A DNA stretch of 64,000 bases from contig OX388343.1 of assembly GCA_947579665.1 (NCBI GenBank), positions 89,818,254-89,882,253 on the forward strand. The letters run 5' to 3'. The stretch is from Sympetrum striolatum. Taxonomy: Eukaryota; Arthropoda; Insecta; Odonata; Libellulidae. Within the stretch, counting starts at the first letter, position 1, and every line of letters begins with the position of its first letter. A program made the translations under genes and the position numbers. Positions 35,504-48,865 of the stretch are shown here, piece by piece. Below the pieces are notes generated by a model. It worked only from the letters and a program-made list of their open reading frames with translations. It searched no databases and had not been told where the DNA came from.

Positions 35504-35737
35504 AATTAAACTTGAGAAAAAGAAGAAACACTTATACCTTTACCTTAGTAATATTTATTAACTCACGACCATGGTTTCGATCTATAAGATCATCCTCAGG
35601 TGACAAGACATGACAAGTGCAAAGCTCATATAATAAAAGGGATGAAGATGATCTTATAGATCGAAACCATGGTCGTTAGTTAATAAATATTACTGTGGTA
35701 AAGGTATAAGTGTTTCTTCTTTTTCTCAAGTTCGATT
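35504..35737. mobile_element. fold-back MITE-like element with ~91-bp arms
   Basis: The arm at 35504-35594 (AATTAAACTTGAGAAAAAGA ... GATCTATAAGATCATC) is nearly perfectly inverted at 35647-35737. The loop is about 52 bases. The arms include ACGACCATGGTTTCGATC. No coding capacity. Confidence 0.85.
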
Positions 35738-35948
35738 ATAGAACTTCTTATCAATAACTTTATCGTTTCGTAGAAAATGAAGGTCTTCTTCTTCAACATG
35801 TATTACAGAGTCGCTCGCAATGGTCCTTGCTACCTCATCGCTATAATCATTGCTATATCCCAGTGGTCCTTAACCCTTATAATAGTCAGCACCCCCTTGA
35901 ATCCTAAGATAAGCTCTCGCTCTCCATTGAAAAATGCGTTACCCTTTT

Positions 35949-36871
35949 TACTTTCTCCGTAAACGTAGTATAGAGAAAGTATTCTTTTCATGAAAACAAT
36001 CTACCCCGAGATTTCAACGGAAATACATGTTTTGGGGTCCCTAGAACACGTTTTGACCATTTTCGGAATGATGTCTGTGTGTATGTGTTTTTGGACGCTC
36101 TAACGTAAAAACTATTAGTCGTATCAATACCAAACTTCATATATAGTACTGTGGTGTGTGCTGTCAGAGTTGATTAGTTTTTCGAGTAAATCGGTTACCG
36201 GAAGTTGAGCTTTATTCTTCAAAGCAAATTTCCGTTTTTGCAAAATATCTCCATTAATATAATATTTAGGTATATACTATTATTTATAAAAGTTTTAGAA
36301 AATGTAATTTACTATGACTTTTGTATGAAGTATATTTTTGTATCATTGATTGTTTAGGAGTTATTCGTGAAATATTGATCAACCGGAAGTTGCTGATTAT
36401 CCACTTTGTGGGCGCTCTAACATGAAAACTATTTGTCGTATCAACACCAAATTTCATATATAGCACTTTGATTGGTGTCGTTAGAGTTGTTTAGTTTTAT
36501 GGAGTAAGTCGTTAACCGAAAGTCTTTCCACTGTTTAAATATATAGTCTTTATTTTTGTTAATAGTTTGTGTCGCTTGTATGTTATTTTGCCCTTCGTTC
36601 GTATTTTGATTTCCTTTCCATCGCCTATCATAATCAGTTATTTGATTCATCCTATAGTAGTAGGCTCAAAAGGCCAATTTCATCGTTTTCATCGAACATG
36701 TCCCGAAAAACATTATTTATAATGTTTGTGACGTAAAAGTTAGTATGATATAAATTAATCACTTATATATCTCCCAAGTTTAGATTGAATAGAGTTCGAA
36801 AATACTGTCGTAGAAAAATATTTATATCTTATATATGGAGAAAGTCATGTGCTGGCCACATCAGATTTTTT
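35949..36871 (+). repeat. 318-bp-monomer repeat family, second direct copy (C2)
   Basis: Same start (TACTTTCTCCGTAAACGTAG) and end (GGAGAAAGTCATGTGCTGGC CACATCAGATTTTTT) as C1. The first monomer is 36093-36411 (319 bases). The second starts at 36412 and is interrupted about 36525-36665 by unrelated sequence. Confidence 0.78.
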
Positions 36872-37403
36872 AATTAAGAGCAGACTTTCCTTACAAGAAA
36901 ATTTATTTATAGCATAAAAAAATTATATTTTTCAGAAAATACTATATAATTACATATAAACCAATATCTACATTTTTCATGGTTACGTTGTTTTTAATTT
37001 TCATTAAAAATTTAGAAACTTCTCTCGCACCCCCAGGGATGACCTCACCCTCGTTTAAGGGTACGGTGCTATATGATATGTAAAGAACTTACATTTTAGT
37101 TACTTAGTTTCCATCTTTATTAGGAAAAATGAATAGTAGCATTTGTCTAACCAACAATTTTATCTTGTAAATAATTTGCTCATCCCTGATGTCAACATAT
37201 CAAATTGGCCTTCAAATTAATGAATTAATAAATATAAAAATTAATCCTGAGAAAATGCCTGAATGTCTCTGGTACTTTAATAACATACACAAATTTATAA
37301 TTGTTAACCTGTAATCATAAATTGCATCCACTGCGTTGTGCTATCGACAAAATGAAACCAGTGTCGCATTTCAAAATATGGAGTAAGAAAGTATTCTTTG
37401 AAT

Positions 37404-37433
37404 TAAATACACGCATAGATATGCGTGTATTTA
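37404..37433. repeat. 14-bp perfect palindrome
   Basis: TAAATACACGCATA GA TATGCGTGTATTTA: two exact 14-base arms around a 2-base spacer. Confidence 0.75.
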
Positions 37434-39364
37434 TCTCTATCCGAGGCTACTGCTTTCCGAGATGGGAAAACCCCACCTGTTTTATTTAAACTTTCAAACA
37501 AACAGTTTGCATTTCCATAAGCCTAAGGTTAAATAATATAGTTTCGTCAATAATAGTTAAAACTTCTCATGTGAAGGTCATTATAGAATGTATCCCACTT
37601 ACATGTCATCAACGACTACAATATTTCCGCTATCTTGTTTAATCAACTTCTAAAACTCAATGAATTCCTGTTAAATCAATAACCGAAATCCGAAGTAAAA
37701 CTCCAAAAACTCGATTCCTTTCAGATTCGGGATATCTTTACAACAAAAATAGCTAATTTTTGTTTCCAATCAGCAGTCTAAATTATTTCCTATCGAATAA
37801 ATTTCTTTTTCAAATTTTGATTCACAAAAAATAACAGGAGCCATTTTAAACAGGATTTGACGGTAAACGGTATTTTTGGAAAACATCCAAGTGTAATTTT
37901 TTTAAATCAACTGAAAATAGCTCTTTTTGGATCAATACTGATCCTTGCTTTTGCTGCGTTCTACTGAATATACGTTCATAAGTTCGTTTTCTGGATTCTC
38001 CTTCCCTCGCAGCTGAATCCGGAAAACCGCATAATAACAAAAAAACTCGTGGCTAATATACTTGCGAAACCTCCAAGCCGCGCGCTGTGGCAACTTTTTA
38101 TCTTCAGCATGAAATTTATCGATTCCACGACTGAAAATATACGAAATTTATAGAAATAGTACATAACATAAGGCAACTAAATACCGCCTGTTTTAGAATT
38201 CAGACATTTCTGTTTATCGCTGAAATTTGCTAGTTCTAAAAGCTACCGTTGTCGCGCTGCAAATTAGATTGTGATGGTTGATCCTAATCGCTGACAGATC
38301 ATCATAATCTGACCTCTAACCTTTACTGCTATCTTTACTTTGACAATTATAATGTAGGTTCCATTCAGATTGTCAAAATTTATAAATTATCTCGAATTAA
38401 GCTTTAGTTCTTACTTTGGTAGTTTTTTTTAATATTTCGTCAATAAACTAATTGAGTTATTAGGCGTTAGAGTTATCAGGTGCAGGCATCATGTCCTCTT
38501 CATTTGAGCTGATCGCTTATAGAATTATCCCCGTGATTTTCAGATCACTTATTCTTATTTCCTAATTTCCTAAATTACGAGGTTGCCTCTCACAGACATG
38601 AATGAAAGCTGCTTATTATTTCTCCAGGCCTTGGGGGAGCGAAAAGAAAATTATAGACTCTCTTCAAACGAATCTGACCTTTAGCTCAATTTTGAAGCGA
38701 TTTCCATGAAAAGACATCCGCAAACGTAGCCAACTTCAGAAGAAAATTATCAAAGGCCTGATCAATGGCACCCACACTATCGTATCCCTAGGGAAACATC
38801 CACATGTCAACTCAGACTTGGAGATTCTTGATAGTAAAATTCAGCTCTTAAAGACACCACTGCATCACCAATGCTCAACTTCTCATCCTCAACCCAGAAG
38901 ATGCGAAGCGTGTGACTGAAAACAGTTGGTTACTTACCGGTTGGCTGGGAGTCCGGTCGGCGTTTGACGAAATTCCCAAGGAACGTAGAAAAATCCAGGT
39001 TAACTTCCAACTGAGTCGCAGAAGGTGTTCACAGTAACAGATGAGATGCAACATAAAACTGTCGCTCGAGTCAGAGGATCCGACTTCTTGGGAACCTACC
39101 GGGAGCCTGTAACGGACTGACTCCTTCGGAAAACGGAGTTTACCCTGTATCCCTTCTACACCCATTTTTTCATCCCTCTCTCTCTATCTCTCTAATATCT
39201 CCTCCCCCTTCTCCTCACCCCTTATCCCTCCTCCCACTTTTTCTCCTGAAAAACTAGAGGTCGTTTTTGCACACACGTGCGCTGCGAAGATACGACCGGG
39301 ATATTACTCGATACTGCCCTTATTCAGAGGCTGAGGTGGCGAATGTGACAGTATATGCTTTTGG

Positions 39365-39381
39365 CGAGAGAGAGAGAGAGG
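39365..39381 (+). repeat. GA microsatellite
   Basis: Uninterrupted GA dinucleotides. A CT-rich tract lies at 39175-39200. Confidence 0.7.
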
Positions 39382-42300
39382 AATGGTGGAGGGTTGGAAA
39401 AGAATATTAGCCGTTCCCAGTGGGATAAAATAGGTGTCATTGTAAGGATTCCCTCCCCTCGAAGTCTCCTCCTGCGCCGCCCGGAGTATCTCCCTCTCTA
39501 TCGCAATCCTCGATATCCACCCATGAAATTGAGGGGATTAGCTTTTCCCTTGAAAAGAAAAGGATCAACGAATTTTTTGACGTAGGGCTTGATCTGATTT
39601 GAATGGGAAGAATTCGGAATTTCTCCACGTATATAAGGATTGGAAAGAAGGCCGAAATTATTTGGCCCCTTTTGTTCATAAATACACGCTGGATGGTTTT
39701 AGGAATTATTTCATTCGGAAGAATCTATCATAAGTCCCAGAAAGAGAGTTGTATGAACCAACAAGAGTTTCCGGTCTCGCTTAACTTTTTGGGATGTCTT
39801 TGCGGCCCGAATTTCGTCCTAAATGTTGGCCCAGATTTCTTTTTCTCTCGGAAGCCATCCGGGGCGAATTAAAACTTCGGCGAGGTGGGTATACTCAAAA
39901 CATTAGGCGGCGAAAAAATATATTAAGTGTTGGTGAGGTTTTGAGACAGGAATTCTATGGGGTGGGACAAGAAAAATGTGAGGGAAGCTATGGCACTTGT
40001 AGGAGTTCTTCCCGACATAGCCATCGTGTGGAGTGAGACCCTGTTTCGATCCTACGCTCCCCTCGAATCTCCTCATCCCAACCCACGATCACCCTGTCTC
40101 TCCCACCTCTTTTTAAGCCATTCCTCAACGTCCCATCCTTACCTTTCATAATTTTCCATTCACTCTTTTGTCTAGCTCTAGGTCGAAAACAAATCTTAAG
40201 CCCCTAGACAAAATTAAGCAGTCATTAAGAAAAAGTATCGATTTATCTCATACGAATTTGGTAAAGAAAAAAACCCTTATTGACCAGTGTTAGTATTGCC
40301 GAATCTGCTACGTTATTATTAATATCGGTGGTATGTACTGAACCAGCATTGCGTCCATACAATTTCTCTCTCATATTCCACAGCTGATGGAATAATGTAT
40401 CAGCCGTTGAATCATTAAATGTATATGATAAATATATCTATACCTTCCTACATGAATCCGCTATTGGAAAATGCTGTTGAGCTTCTTAATGCAGCTAAAA
40501 ATAAATTTATGATAATTATTTATGTTTAAATAAGTATGATCCATATATTAGTTTTATGATGCCAAATTATTGAATGTCTTATTGTTAGTTTTTCAACATT
40601 GAAGATATGTTTACAATTCTGCCAATTTCATCGATATCGAACTTGGTTTCAACAAATTTAACCATCTTTTATGCATGGACGTGCCCTGAGTTTTTCAAGG
40701 CTTCATCTACGCAAATCTATGTACCGCTGCTTTTTACTTCTCTCGATTCACTTGATTAACAGCAGGCTAAATCGGGAAAGGGATTTCTAAATTATCCGTA
40801 AATTTCATATTCTATTTTTTTATATATTTGCGTCTTCACCCTCTAACATTACTATATTTCGGTTCACAATTTTAGTATGAAAATAATACTCTAGTAAAAT
40901 GGAAAATATATGCTAATCCAATTTTAAAGACATATCTTCGGCTTAATTGGCCGTGATTAGTTCAGGATATTCAGGATTACTATTATTTATAGTGGAGCGT
41001 AATTGCTCGTAATTTATTCAAACTCAAACACGATAGAAATTGAAAACCAGATTTTTCATCTCGTAATAACATCCAAATAGATTCAACCTAGAATTCCCGA
41101 TTTTATTTCAAAACTGGGTTTATGAATTTACTTAAGAGGGTGAAATAATGTTTCGAGATAAAATTTGGGTTGCCAAATTTTCTCTTCTGATAGAAATGCA
41201 ATAATCTAATCACCTATTCTTTGTAGATCTCCTCTTCGCCTTGCCCTTAAATGCACCCCTCCCTTATTCCCACGGAAAACCCCCATTCTCCCCGCACTAG
41301 ATCTTTCATGAAGGATGAAAGAAAAGCGGAACGCGTCTTAAAAACTGGCCTCGGCTTCCTCTTACGTAAACTTATATTTGTCATTCTAACCCGTTGACTC
41401 TTCTCCAGCGTGAAACATTTACGGTGTCACCGTATACGCAACGGAGTAAATGGCGGGAGTTTCACTTCTGAGGTCGGCTCTTCTTACTTCTCTTTCAAGC
41501 GTGGCCTCCCGTCATGCAGACCGAGGAGAAGACGAAAAGAATCGAACTTAAGAAATGCAGCGGGAGCGTTCTCCCAACAAGTGCTCACTGTCATTCAAAG
41601 GGTGAAATAAACTGCAGCAGTTTCAATAAAGAAAACTCTGTGAAAAGACCCTCAAATGCTGGAATTGTAGGTTTGAGGGAGACTTTGTAAATAAAAGTAC
41701 GCAAATTGCTCTGGTGAAGTGTTTTAATTCGTTTGAAAGACGATATCTATATAAGAAGGTAAATAGTAAATCAAAGGTTTCCAAAGTATCGTAGCATTCT
41801 TACTTCTAAAAATAAGGCATGCCATTTAGAGTTTTTGTGCTGAACGAATACCATTGCTAACTGTAAGCTCAGGCTCAACACTTAGCCAGATTCTTCTACT
41901 AGTTGCTGCATAATAAAAATAATCTTTATATATGGGCGAATTTACATTTCTGAATCTGGTAAATATTTTTCACCTAAATTTCCTTTTTGACGGGTCAATA
42001 TAGGAAATATCGAGAAAATTATATTATTTCCATAGGAAAATGTGACCATGCTGAACTGTTACTTAAAAACGTATTTCGTGAACGCACCCCTAGTTTCGTA
42101 GTCATTGTCTTTTTCCCATTGAGAAAATCTTTCAGTTAAGGTAAATAAGTACCAATAGTCATGGCTTTGAGCGTAAAGTTTCAAATATTTTTATATACTA
42201 ATCTAATCTATTCATTATCTCTATTTCATATTTTTTTCATGTTAAGAAAATAAGATACTAAATATTACCATCATTCATTTTCGTCTCATCAGTGATGCTC

Positions 42301-42546
42301 GAGTCAAGAGAACTTAAAGAGTTCCATCACACGCTAAAAATTGTCTCCTATATTCACAGATTCCTTAATCTTTTAGCATTATTGTCTATCTAATCCATTT
42401 AAGATAAATCAAGTTGTTTTTGATAGGTGCCATACGCATGCAACTCCACTTTTATTTATGTTTAAAATTCAAAATCAACCCTTTAAATTTTCTTAATTGA
42501 GTGTAGAAACTTTAGTTACCGAAATACGAGATCGTAGCTCTTCATA

Positions 42547-42625
42547 ATAATAATAATAAATGGACTTTATTCGGGCGAGATTGAGACTAGAAAGTCTCTT
42601 CTTACACCTAACCCATCGAAACAGA
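42547..42625 (-). mobile_element. possible LINE 3' end with (ATT)n tail
   Basis: On the minus strand, AGACTTTCTAGTCTCAATCT C..GAATAAAGTCCATTTATTATTATTATTATG. A short unique sequence ending in an ATT microsatellite next to a polyadenylation-like signal is how several insect non-LTR families end. No reverse transcriptase was seen beside it. Confidence 0.3.
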
Positions 42626-45600
42626 AAGAAAGAGATAGTTTGCAGATTTGTGGATTGTTTGTGGATTTTTAAAAACCTAAGCTGAGGGCTCAGGAAAAAA
42701 TTTCCACTGCAGGAAAACACTCACAAAAGGGCGAGTGTGAAAAATATGCGAATCCTGCAATAGAAAATTATATTTTTGATGAAGGAGAAAGAAAAGGGTT
42801 ACGATAGACAGACAGTGAAAATATAAAAATTGTACGAAAAGAAAGGGGAAAAAACATAACTGCATTACAAAGAATCAGATAAAATAAATCAACTTCACTA
42901 AACTGACATTAATTATAGATGAATTAAAATAAACGTTGAACAATGGGAGATAAATCTCAAAGAAATGAATAAAATGAAATTACATTAAGAAAAACATACA
43001 AATGAAACATTAAAAGGTCATATTACACTGGAAATAATCAAAAACATAGTTTATAGGAAAGTGTTAAAAGACAAAAAGAGAAAATAAACGAAAAATATAA
43101 TTAATTAAATAAAAAATAAAAATATGCGCGAATATCGAAAAGATTAAAACATCTGGGGCTTGCAATTTGAAAAATACTAAAACATAATCTAAGTTAATCA
43201 TAATGAATGAAGAGAGGCACATACTTTCCCACACAGGTTTATTCGGGGACTACAGGCTTTAGCAGGTTAGACCATTATCGGAATAGCTCTTGGTTTCATT
43301 CCATGGAAGGGAGTTCCCATTGAAAAAGTAAGCTGTGAATAATGGAAATTATTTAGTTTTTGGTCAAAATAAAATCTCCTTCGCTAACTATCTGTCGATC
43401 GTCATGAATGACTGTGAAAAACTGAAATCGTAACCAGCGTCTATTTATAGAAAATCGTTTATCAGTACCACAGGAAAAATTCATTGATGTGAAAAGCGTG
43501 TTTGAGGCTTTTTGAGGAAACGTTGAGGTATGGTGAGTTGGAAGCGTTGGGAGGCATGTACTCTCCCATAAAATGAAGTCATACCGTTTCCGGTGAGCAC
43601 TTAGCCAAGTTGGTTGCGAAAAAAGTACCAATTCTTTGACAAGGTTTTTCAATTTAAAAAGACATTGAACTTCCCCACATCAACAGTTAAGCTCATTTTC
43701 CGCTTCCTGCCTTAACACTTGGACGGCTTAAAAAAGTATGATCCTTCGTTGACCAGTGGTCCAATCATTTATCTCTATTGGATGTATCTTTGTTAATACC
43801 CGGCGTAATTTATTCCGCACGGTTTGACTTCGATAACATCAAAACCGGTTTTGGGTGGGGCCACACCGCCTATCTGATCGGACCGATCGATATTCCGGCC
43901 AAGGATATTCCTATTGTACATATTTCAAGTGCATCTCAACGTCTTTATTGAGGTGGGGAATTTGACTGATCATGCCTGCTTCTGTTTACTATCTCCTTCA
44001 AAGAAAGTGATGACAAGTAACACGTTAGAGAAGGAAGAATAGCTGTAATACAATTCTACAAAATTTAATTTATTTTATAATATATTCCCGTACAAATTAC
44101 TTTGGCAACTCAATAACTAATTTCTTCATAACATTCTTCGTGAATTTAACTCTACGACTATGTTTAAATGTTTTTATTATTTGACCATTTATTAGGCGAG
44201 GTTATGGGCCTCTTTCCACCTAACCTCAAATTTATTATACTGTTTAAAATTTATATTATCCTCCGGCTATATAATTGTATGTTTCCGGCCATAATATTCT
44301 CCGGCTTAAAAACTTTATCTTATTAATTTTCCCAAGATTTGGAATATTATGCCAAGCCAAAACCATTTAGCTATTTAAAAATAAAGGTTACTAAAGGCTT
44401 AATTGATGGAAACATTAGGTGAAAATATAGTAAAGCAAGGAAACTTCTCGGGAACTTAACTAAGCTCCTTCTTCTCGTATCCCGCTGTGTCTCAAATTTA
44501 TTCGCCCCATGACGTAGCTCTGTCTTCTTTCACCTTCATCGGAATTCTTCGCTGCTGAATGGCACTTCTCCAAATTGATGCTAAGTACTTTTGCTTTTAC
44601 ATCTGACTATTCAATGTTCTCTACTCGTTGGCTGGATGATGCGAGAGTAAATTAAATGATAATATTTATCTTTTCCTTATACTATTATTTTTTTCTTCTT
44701 ACTGCGCAGAACAATATTTCAGATTTCTTTATAAAATATTCGAAGTATCCACGCTTTTGCTTGAAATCGCTTCACTCGTAAAGATTCTAATTGAAAATCT
44801 CGGATCTTCTCGGATTATCATTATTATTTCAAAATGAGAACTTTTAATATCTTTTTCACTTTTAACCTTTAATATCCAAGATTCACTACAATATTCAAAA
44901 GCAGAATGTACCCGGATTATTTATGTATGACATTTTCATGAAATGGTAGATACCTACATCTCTAAGATTACCGAGTGTAAATATTGAAATTAACTTACGC
45001 CGTGTTTCGGATTAAACCAATCGCCAATAATTTAGCAATCTTCATTTATTCTGGAATGAAAGTATAATTTCTGGTAGCAAAAATTTGAAATTAATATCAA
45101 CCAATTGTATGACACTTTCTTAATTTAATTTCCTACTGATATCTATATTTTCGAATACTTTTATGTTGAGGCAGAAGACGTGTCTCAATTAAATCTTTTA
45201 TATTTCTCAACATTTTGCCTCAAAAGTAGTTCAGTTTTCTGGATAGCTGACTTGCAAAGCATTTCATATGTTTCAAATGAAAATTTTCATAAAATTCTCA
45301 CTGTCTTTAGATGTTATTCAAGTTGAAAACTATCATATACTTAATCAAAAATATCTCGTAAATCACCTTACTTGTGATATATTTTGAAACATAATTTCCG
45401 AATGCATAGGGAAATTTACAATTTATTTGCAGTTAAATTCATGCATTCACCTTGACCCCGCAGCGGTGCATTTCTTTAAAATGACACTTCAGAGCTGAAA
45501 TGAAGTACAGATTGAAGCGCTACTTTAAATCGCGGTGAAAGATGAAAGGTTTCAGAGCAATCCAATGAAAGAAGTGTACGTTTCCTTGAACTTTTACAAG

Positions 45601-48535
45601 GCTGAGGCTATCTCTCCAGGAAGCATCACCGTTGAAATTCCATATTTTATGGAGTAATCAAATGTGTACTATAATTTTTACTTGAAAACATGTCCCATAC
45701 ATTGAAATTTCGATCTTTCATTTTACCCCAGCCCTCTGCGAGAAATTCTTTGATTCTGAAGAGCAACTACTGATCTTCAAGGTACCGCTATTGACCGCCA
45801 AGCAGTAGCGGGTCATGATTACAATTAGTGCTGACACAAATGGAAGGGGAGGGTAATTTTGTTATGGAATCATTCATTATAATTTGCAAAAAGGTTTCAA
45901 GTTTGTCATATTTCAATTTTATCAGTATGAAATGACTATAAAAAGGTGCTAAAGAACGTTTTCTTCTATTTCAATAAACATCGGCTTAATTGAAAAAAAA
46001 ATGCTATTTCCAGGAAAATACTGTTTCGAATCTAACAGTAAACGTATCAAAATGCATAATTAACGGAACCACTGCCAATAGAAGGCCAAATCAATCAGTC
46101 AGTCATCCTTTCACTTCTGCAGTATGCGGACATTTCCAAAGTGACTTGTTTAGTGAGATTATCATTCTGAAAATAATGTAATGGATGATGAATTATACAC
46201 TGTACATAAGATTATGCATGCATTAAATTCCTATATTTCAACAATTACCAATTTATAATTTTGCATGAGATAAAATTTAGCCATGCTTAAAAGCATAAAC
46301 TAATCCGCATTGTAGTCGTCAAGGGCATAAGAAAGGTGTTGAGAGTTTTCCTTTTGTATCTCTCGTAAATTGTTTAGGCACATTGTACTTATACTGCCAA
46401 ATATAAATTATTCTGGTTTAATAATATATTTTCTGAAATTTTGTTTTCCAATAGTACTTTTCCATTTTTCTAATAATTTGCAAAGATTTATTGCTCTCTT
46501 GAATCTGCCATTTTCGGTGATTGATACTCGTAGAATACAACATTAACATCAATAATAAAATGGGTACTATAAAACATTTTCAGAAATTATGCTGTTTTTG
46601 AACATGTACTTACTTGAAAATCTCTTTTCTCAAAAAATTGCAAATTCTCTTTCACAAAATATTTGCTAGGGCTAAAGTTAAGGATATGTTTTCTTTGAGT
46701 CATTCTTTCGTTGTAAATTAATTAATATCATTAAGAAACATTGATAAATTTTTATATTATCTTTATAGGACCACATCTGTGAAGTATAGACTAATTATAT
46801 CTTATTACTCATAATCAGATAATAAAGATAAAGTAGGCTTCTAGTGAATTATTTTCAGAAAAATGTATACTTCTTTGCAGAATAACATCTGAAATTAATT
46901 TCGAGCAAATATCCCGATTAAAATTGGCGATATTAAAGTGTATTTATAATGGACATAGTACCTTTAAATTGATTGAAATATTTTGGTATAGTTCCAAACA
47001 ATTTTATAGCCTCCCGAAGGAACTTATCGAGGTTACTTTTCTTCGAGGAATCGAATTAACATTAAAAATCCACCCATCGTTAAATGTCATCACACTCGGT
47101 TACGTGGGCAAGTTATCGACCTCTGTATTACGTTATTATAGAATTATATTGATCTGTACTAGAGTGCGATAATGTTTTGTACTCATGGATTACCTAAAAT
47201 ATTTATTGTATCACAAGAATCTTCCATCTCCCATTTCAAAATTTCGTAGAATGCTAAATTTTTATGATGATTCACCACATGAAAGTTGAGATTTTCTTAT
47301 TTATAACAGGATCTGCTAATTGAAATTAGTTCACAGTAAATCGCAAATAAGTAGTGCCCAAAATGATAACACAGTGGACCTGGTGGCTCGTAACTCTTGG
47401 GTCGACGAAAGGCAAATTCAGAAGCCAATCGTTATTATGATTAAGTAGTGTTATTTCCGAATAGTAACTGATATGCATAGTCTACATATCAATGATTTCA
47501 TTTGTTCAAAATAATTACAGTAAGTTTAAGTATTATGGTTAATTTAATGAGCAAAAAAATCCTTCACGGCGAGTAACCGTTTTAAATTTAGCCAGAATTA
47601 CCTTTAGTGGTGATATGAAAGCAGGTAGGATCACCCCCTCAGACAGTTTATCGAGTATCTCTGTCTTAGATTAAAATCGATTCAGTTATTTTATTCCAAA
47701 TATAAAATAATTGTATGAAGTAAGAGTGATTATAATTCGAACAATGGCAAATAGAGAGTGGGGGAAAAATCTTGGAGAAGTAGTTTTGAAAGAAAGGCAT
47801 CCGCATTGCGATGGGAGCGCCCGTGCGTCACTAAGAAACTAGAAATGATTGAGCTTTTTTTATTCCTCGGAGACCAAATTAACCAGCGTTATGTTAACAC
47901 TATAAATGCTGTGAATGTCCGCCTATCTTAAATCGAATCGCGCGCGAAATAGTGGTCGTAATTTTGAGGGTGGCCAACCTTAAGTGAAGAGTGTTATATT
48001 GTCCTTGAGACATCTATTTATACTAAAATATACAGCTCTGACGGTATTTGTGAAGTGGATTCTTATGTTTTTCAGCAGCGAGTTTTCCGTTGCTTTGCGG
48101 AAAACTGTTATGGCGAAAATATAATTGACCTAATTAAGCATTCATCAGAGTCATTGGTTGTTGAAATAACACTTCTGGACAAAAATATTTTACAAGAATA
48201 ATATTAGAAGATATGTCCACCATTCAATAATAACGTAATTGAAAATTCAATTATCAATATTTGTAACAAAATGATTGCATTTAGATAGAAATTATGAAAT
48301 ATTTCGAAAAATAAAGTTGTTATGTTTTAGAGAACACTATTAAAATCAAAGATATTTATCTAATCATTAAATAAACATTTCTTTTCTTATAAATAGTTCT
48401 TTTGTATGAGTGATAGAATGTCATCATTGTATATTTGTAGATATTTGTGGAATATCAACATCATTCTTATAGTAGTATCTTTTAAATAATACGCACGGAA
48501 CCTAAATGGTTTCGGTTTCATTTTTTCAAAAATAA

Positions 48536-48541
48536 TTTATT
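48536..48541 (-). terminator. candidate polyadenylation signal of SLC5 gene
   Basis: AATAAA on the minus strand about 98 bases past the stop codon. A second AATAAA is at 48624-48629, only about 10 bases past the stop. Either could set the 3' end; the farther one has the more usual spacing. Confidence 0.45.
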
Positions 48542-48638
48542 GATTATTCCACACAAGTAACGGAACAGTGATAACATAACAAAATTGAATCTTAGCACGA
48601 TCGAATGATTTCCAAGTGCAACATTTATTGCATTAAAT

Positions 48639-48865
48639 TTAACTTAATTTTTCGTCGAGCTCCAGTCCTTTATTAACCACTCCAAGATCCACTTTGTTCG
48701 CTTCCGAATTCACAGTTTCTTCTGCTCGGTTTGTTCCCTTGGCTCCACTTTTGAGTGTTGATCCTGGAAGTGCAAATACCCTTTGTTTGCCGGGGAAGAG
48801 TCTGCTTATCTTTATCGCCCTCGGATGAACCATTCTTTCTTCATATATATCATTTTCTGGATCTC
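48639..48865 (-). CDS. SLC5 transporter terminal exon, cytoplasmic tail
   Basis: Acceptor TTTCCAG|GAGATC. Encodes GDPENDIYEERMVHPRAIKI and a hydrophilic tail ending ELDEKLS, stop TAA at 48641-48639. The 'G.p......l..P' start after the last helix is typical of the family; the remainder of the tail is lineage-specific and has no recognised domain. Confidence 0.82.

Larger units (their letters stand above)
36872..48535. other. intergenic region downstream of the SLC5 gene
   Basis: 11.7 kb without a recognised gene. Holds a 14-bp hairpin (37404-37433), CT/GA microsatellites (39175-39200 and 39365-39381) in a GC-richer stretch (38600-40150), and a (TAA)n-tailed possible LINE end near 42547. 43780-43930 is also GC-richer but unassigned. 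Confidence 0.5.

Noticed and set aside
38875..40151. Several frames in the GC-richer 38.6-40.2 kb region
   Set aside because: Many overlapping frames on both strands, low-complexity CT/GA tracts and no domain; higher G+C alone explains the lack of stops.
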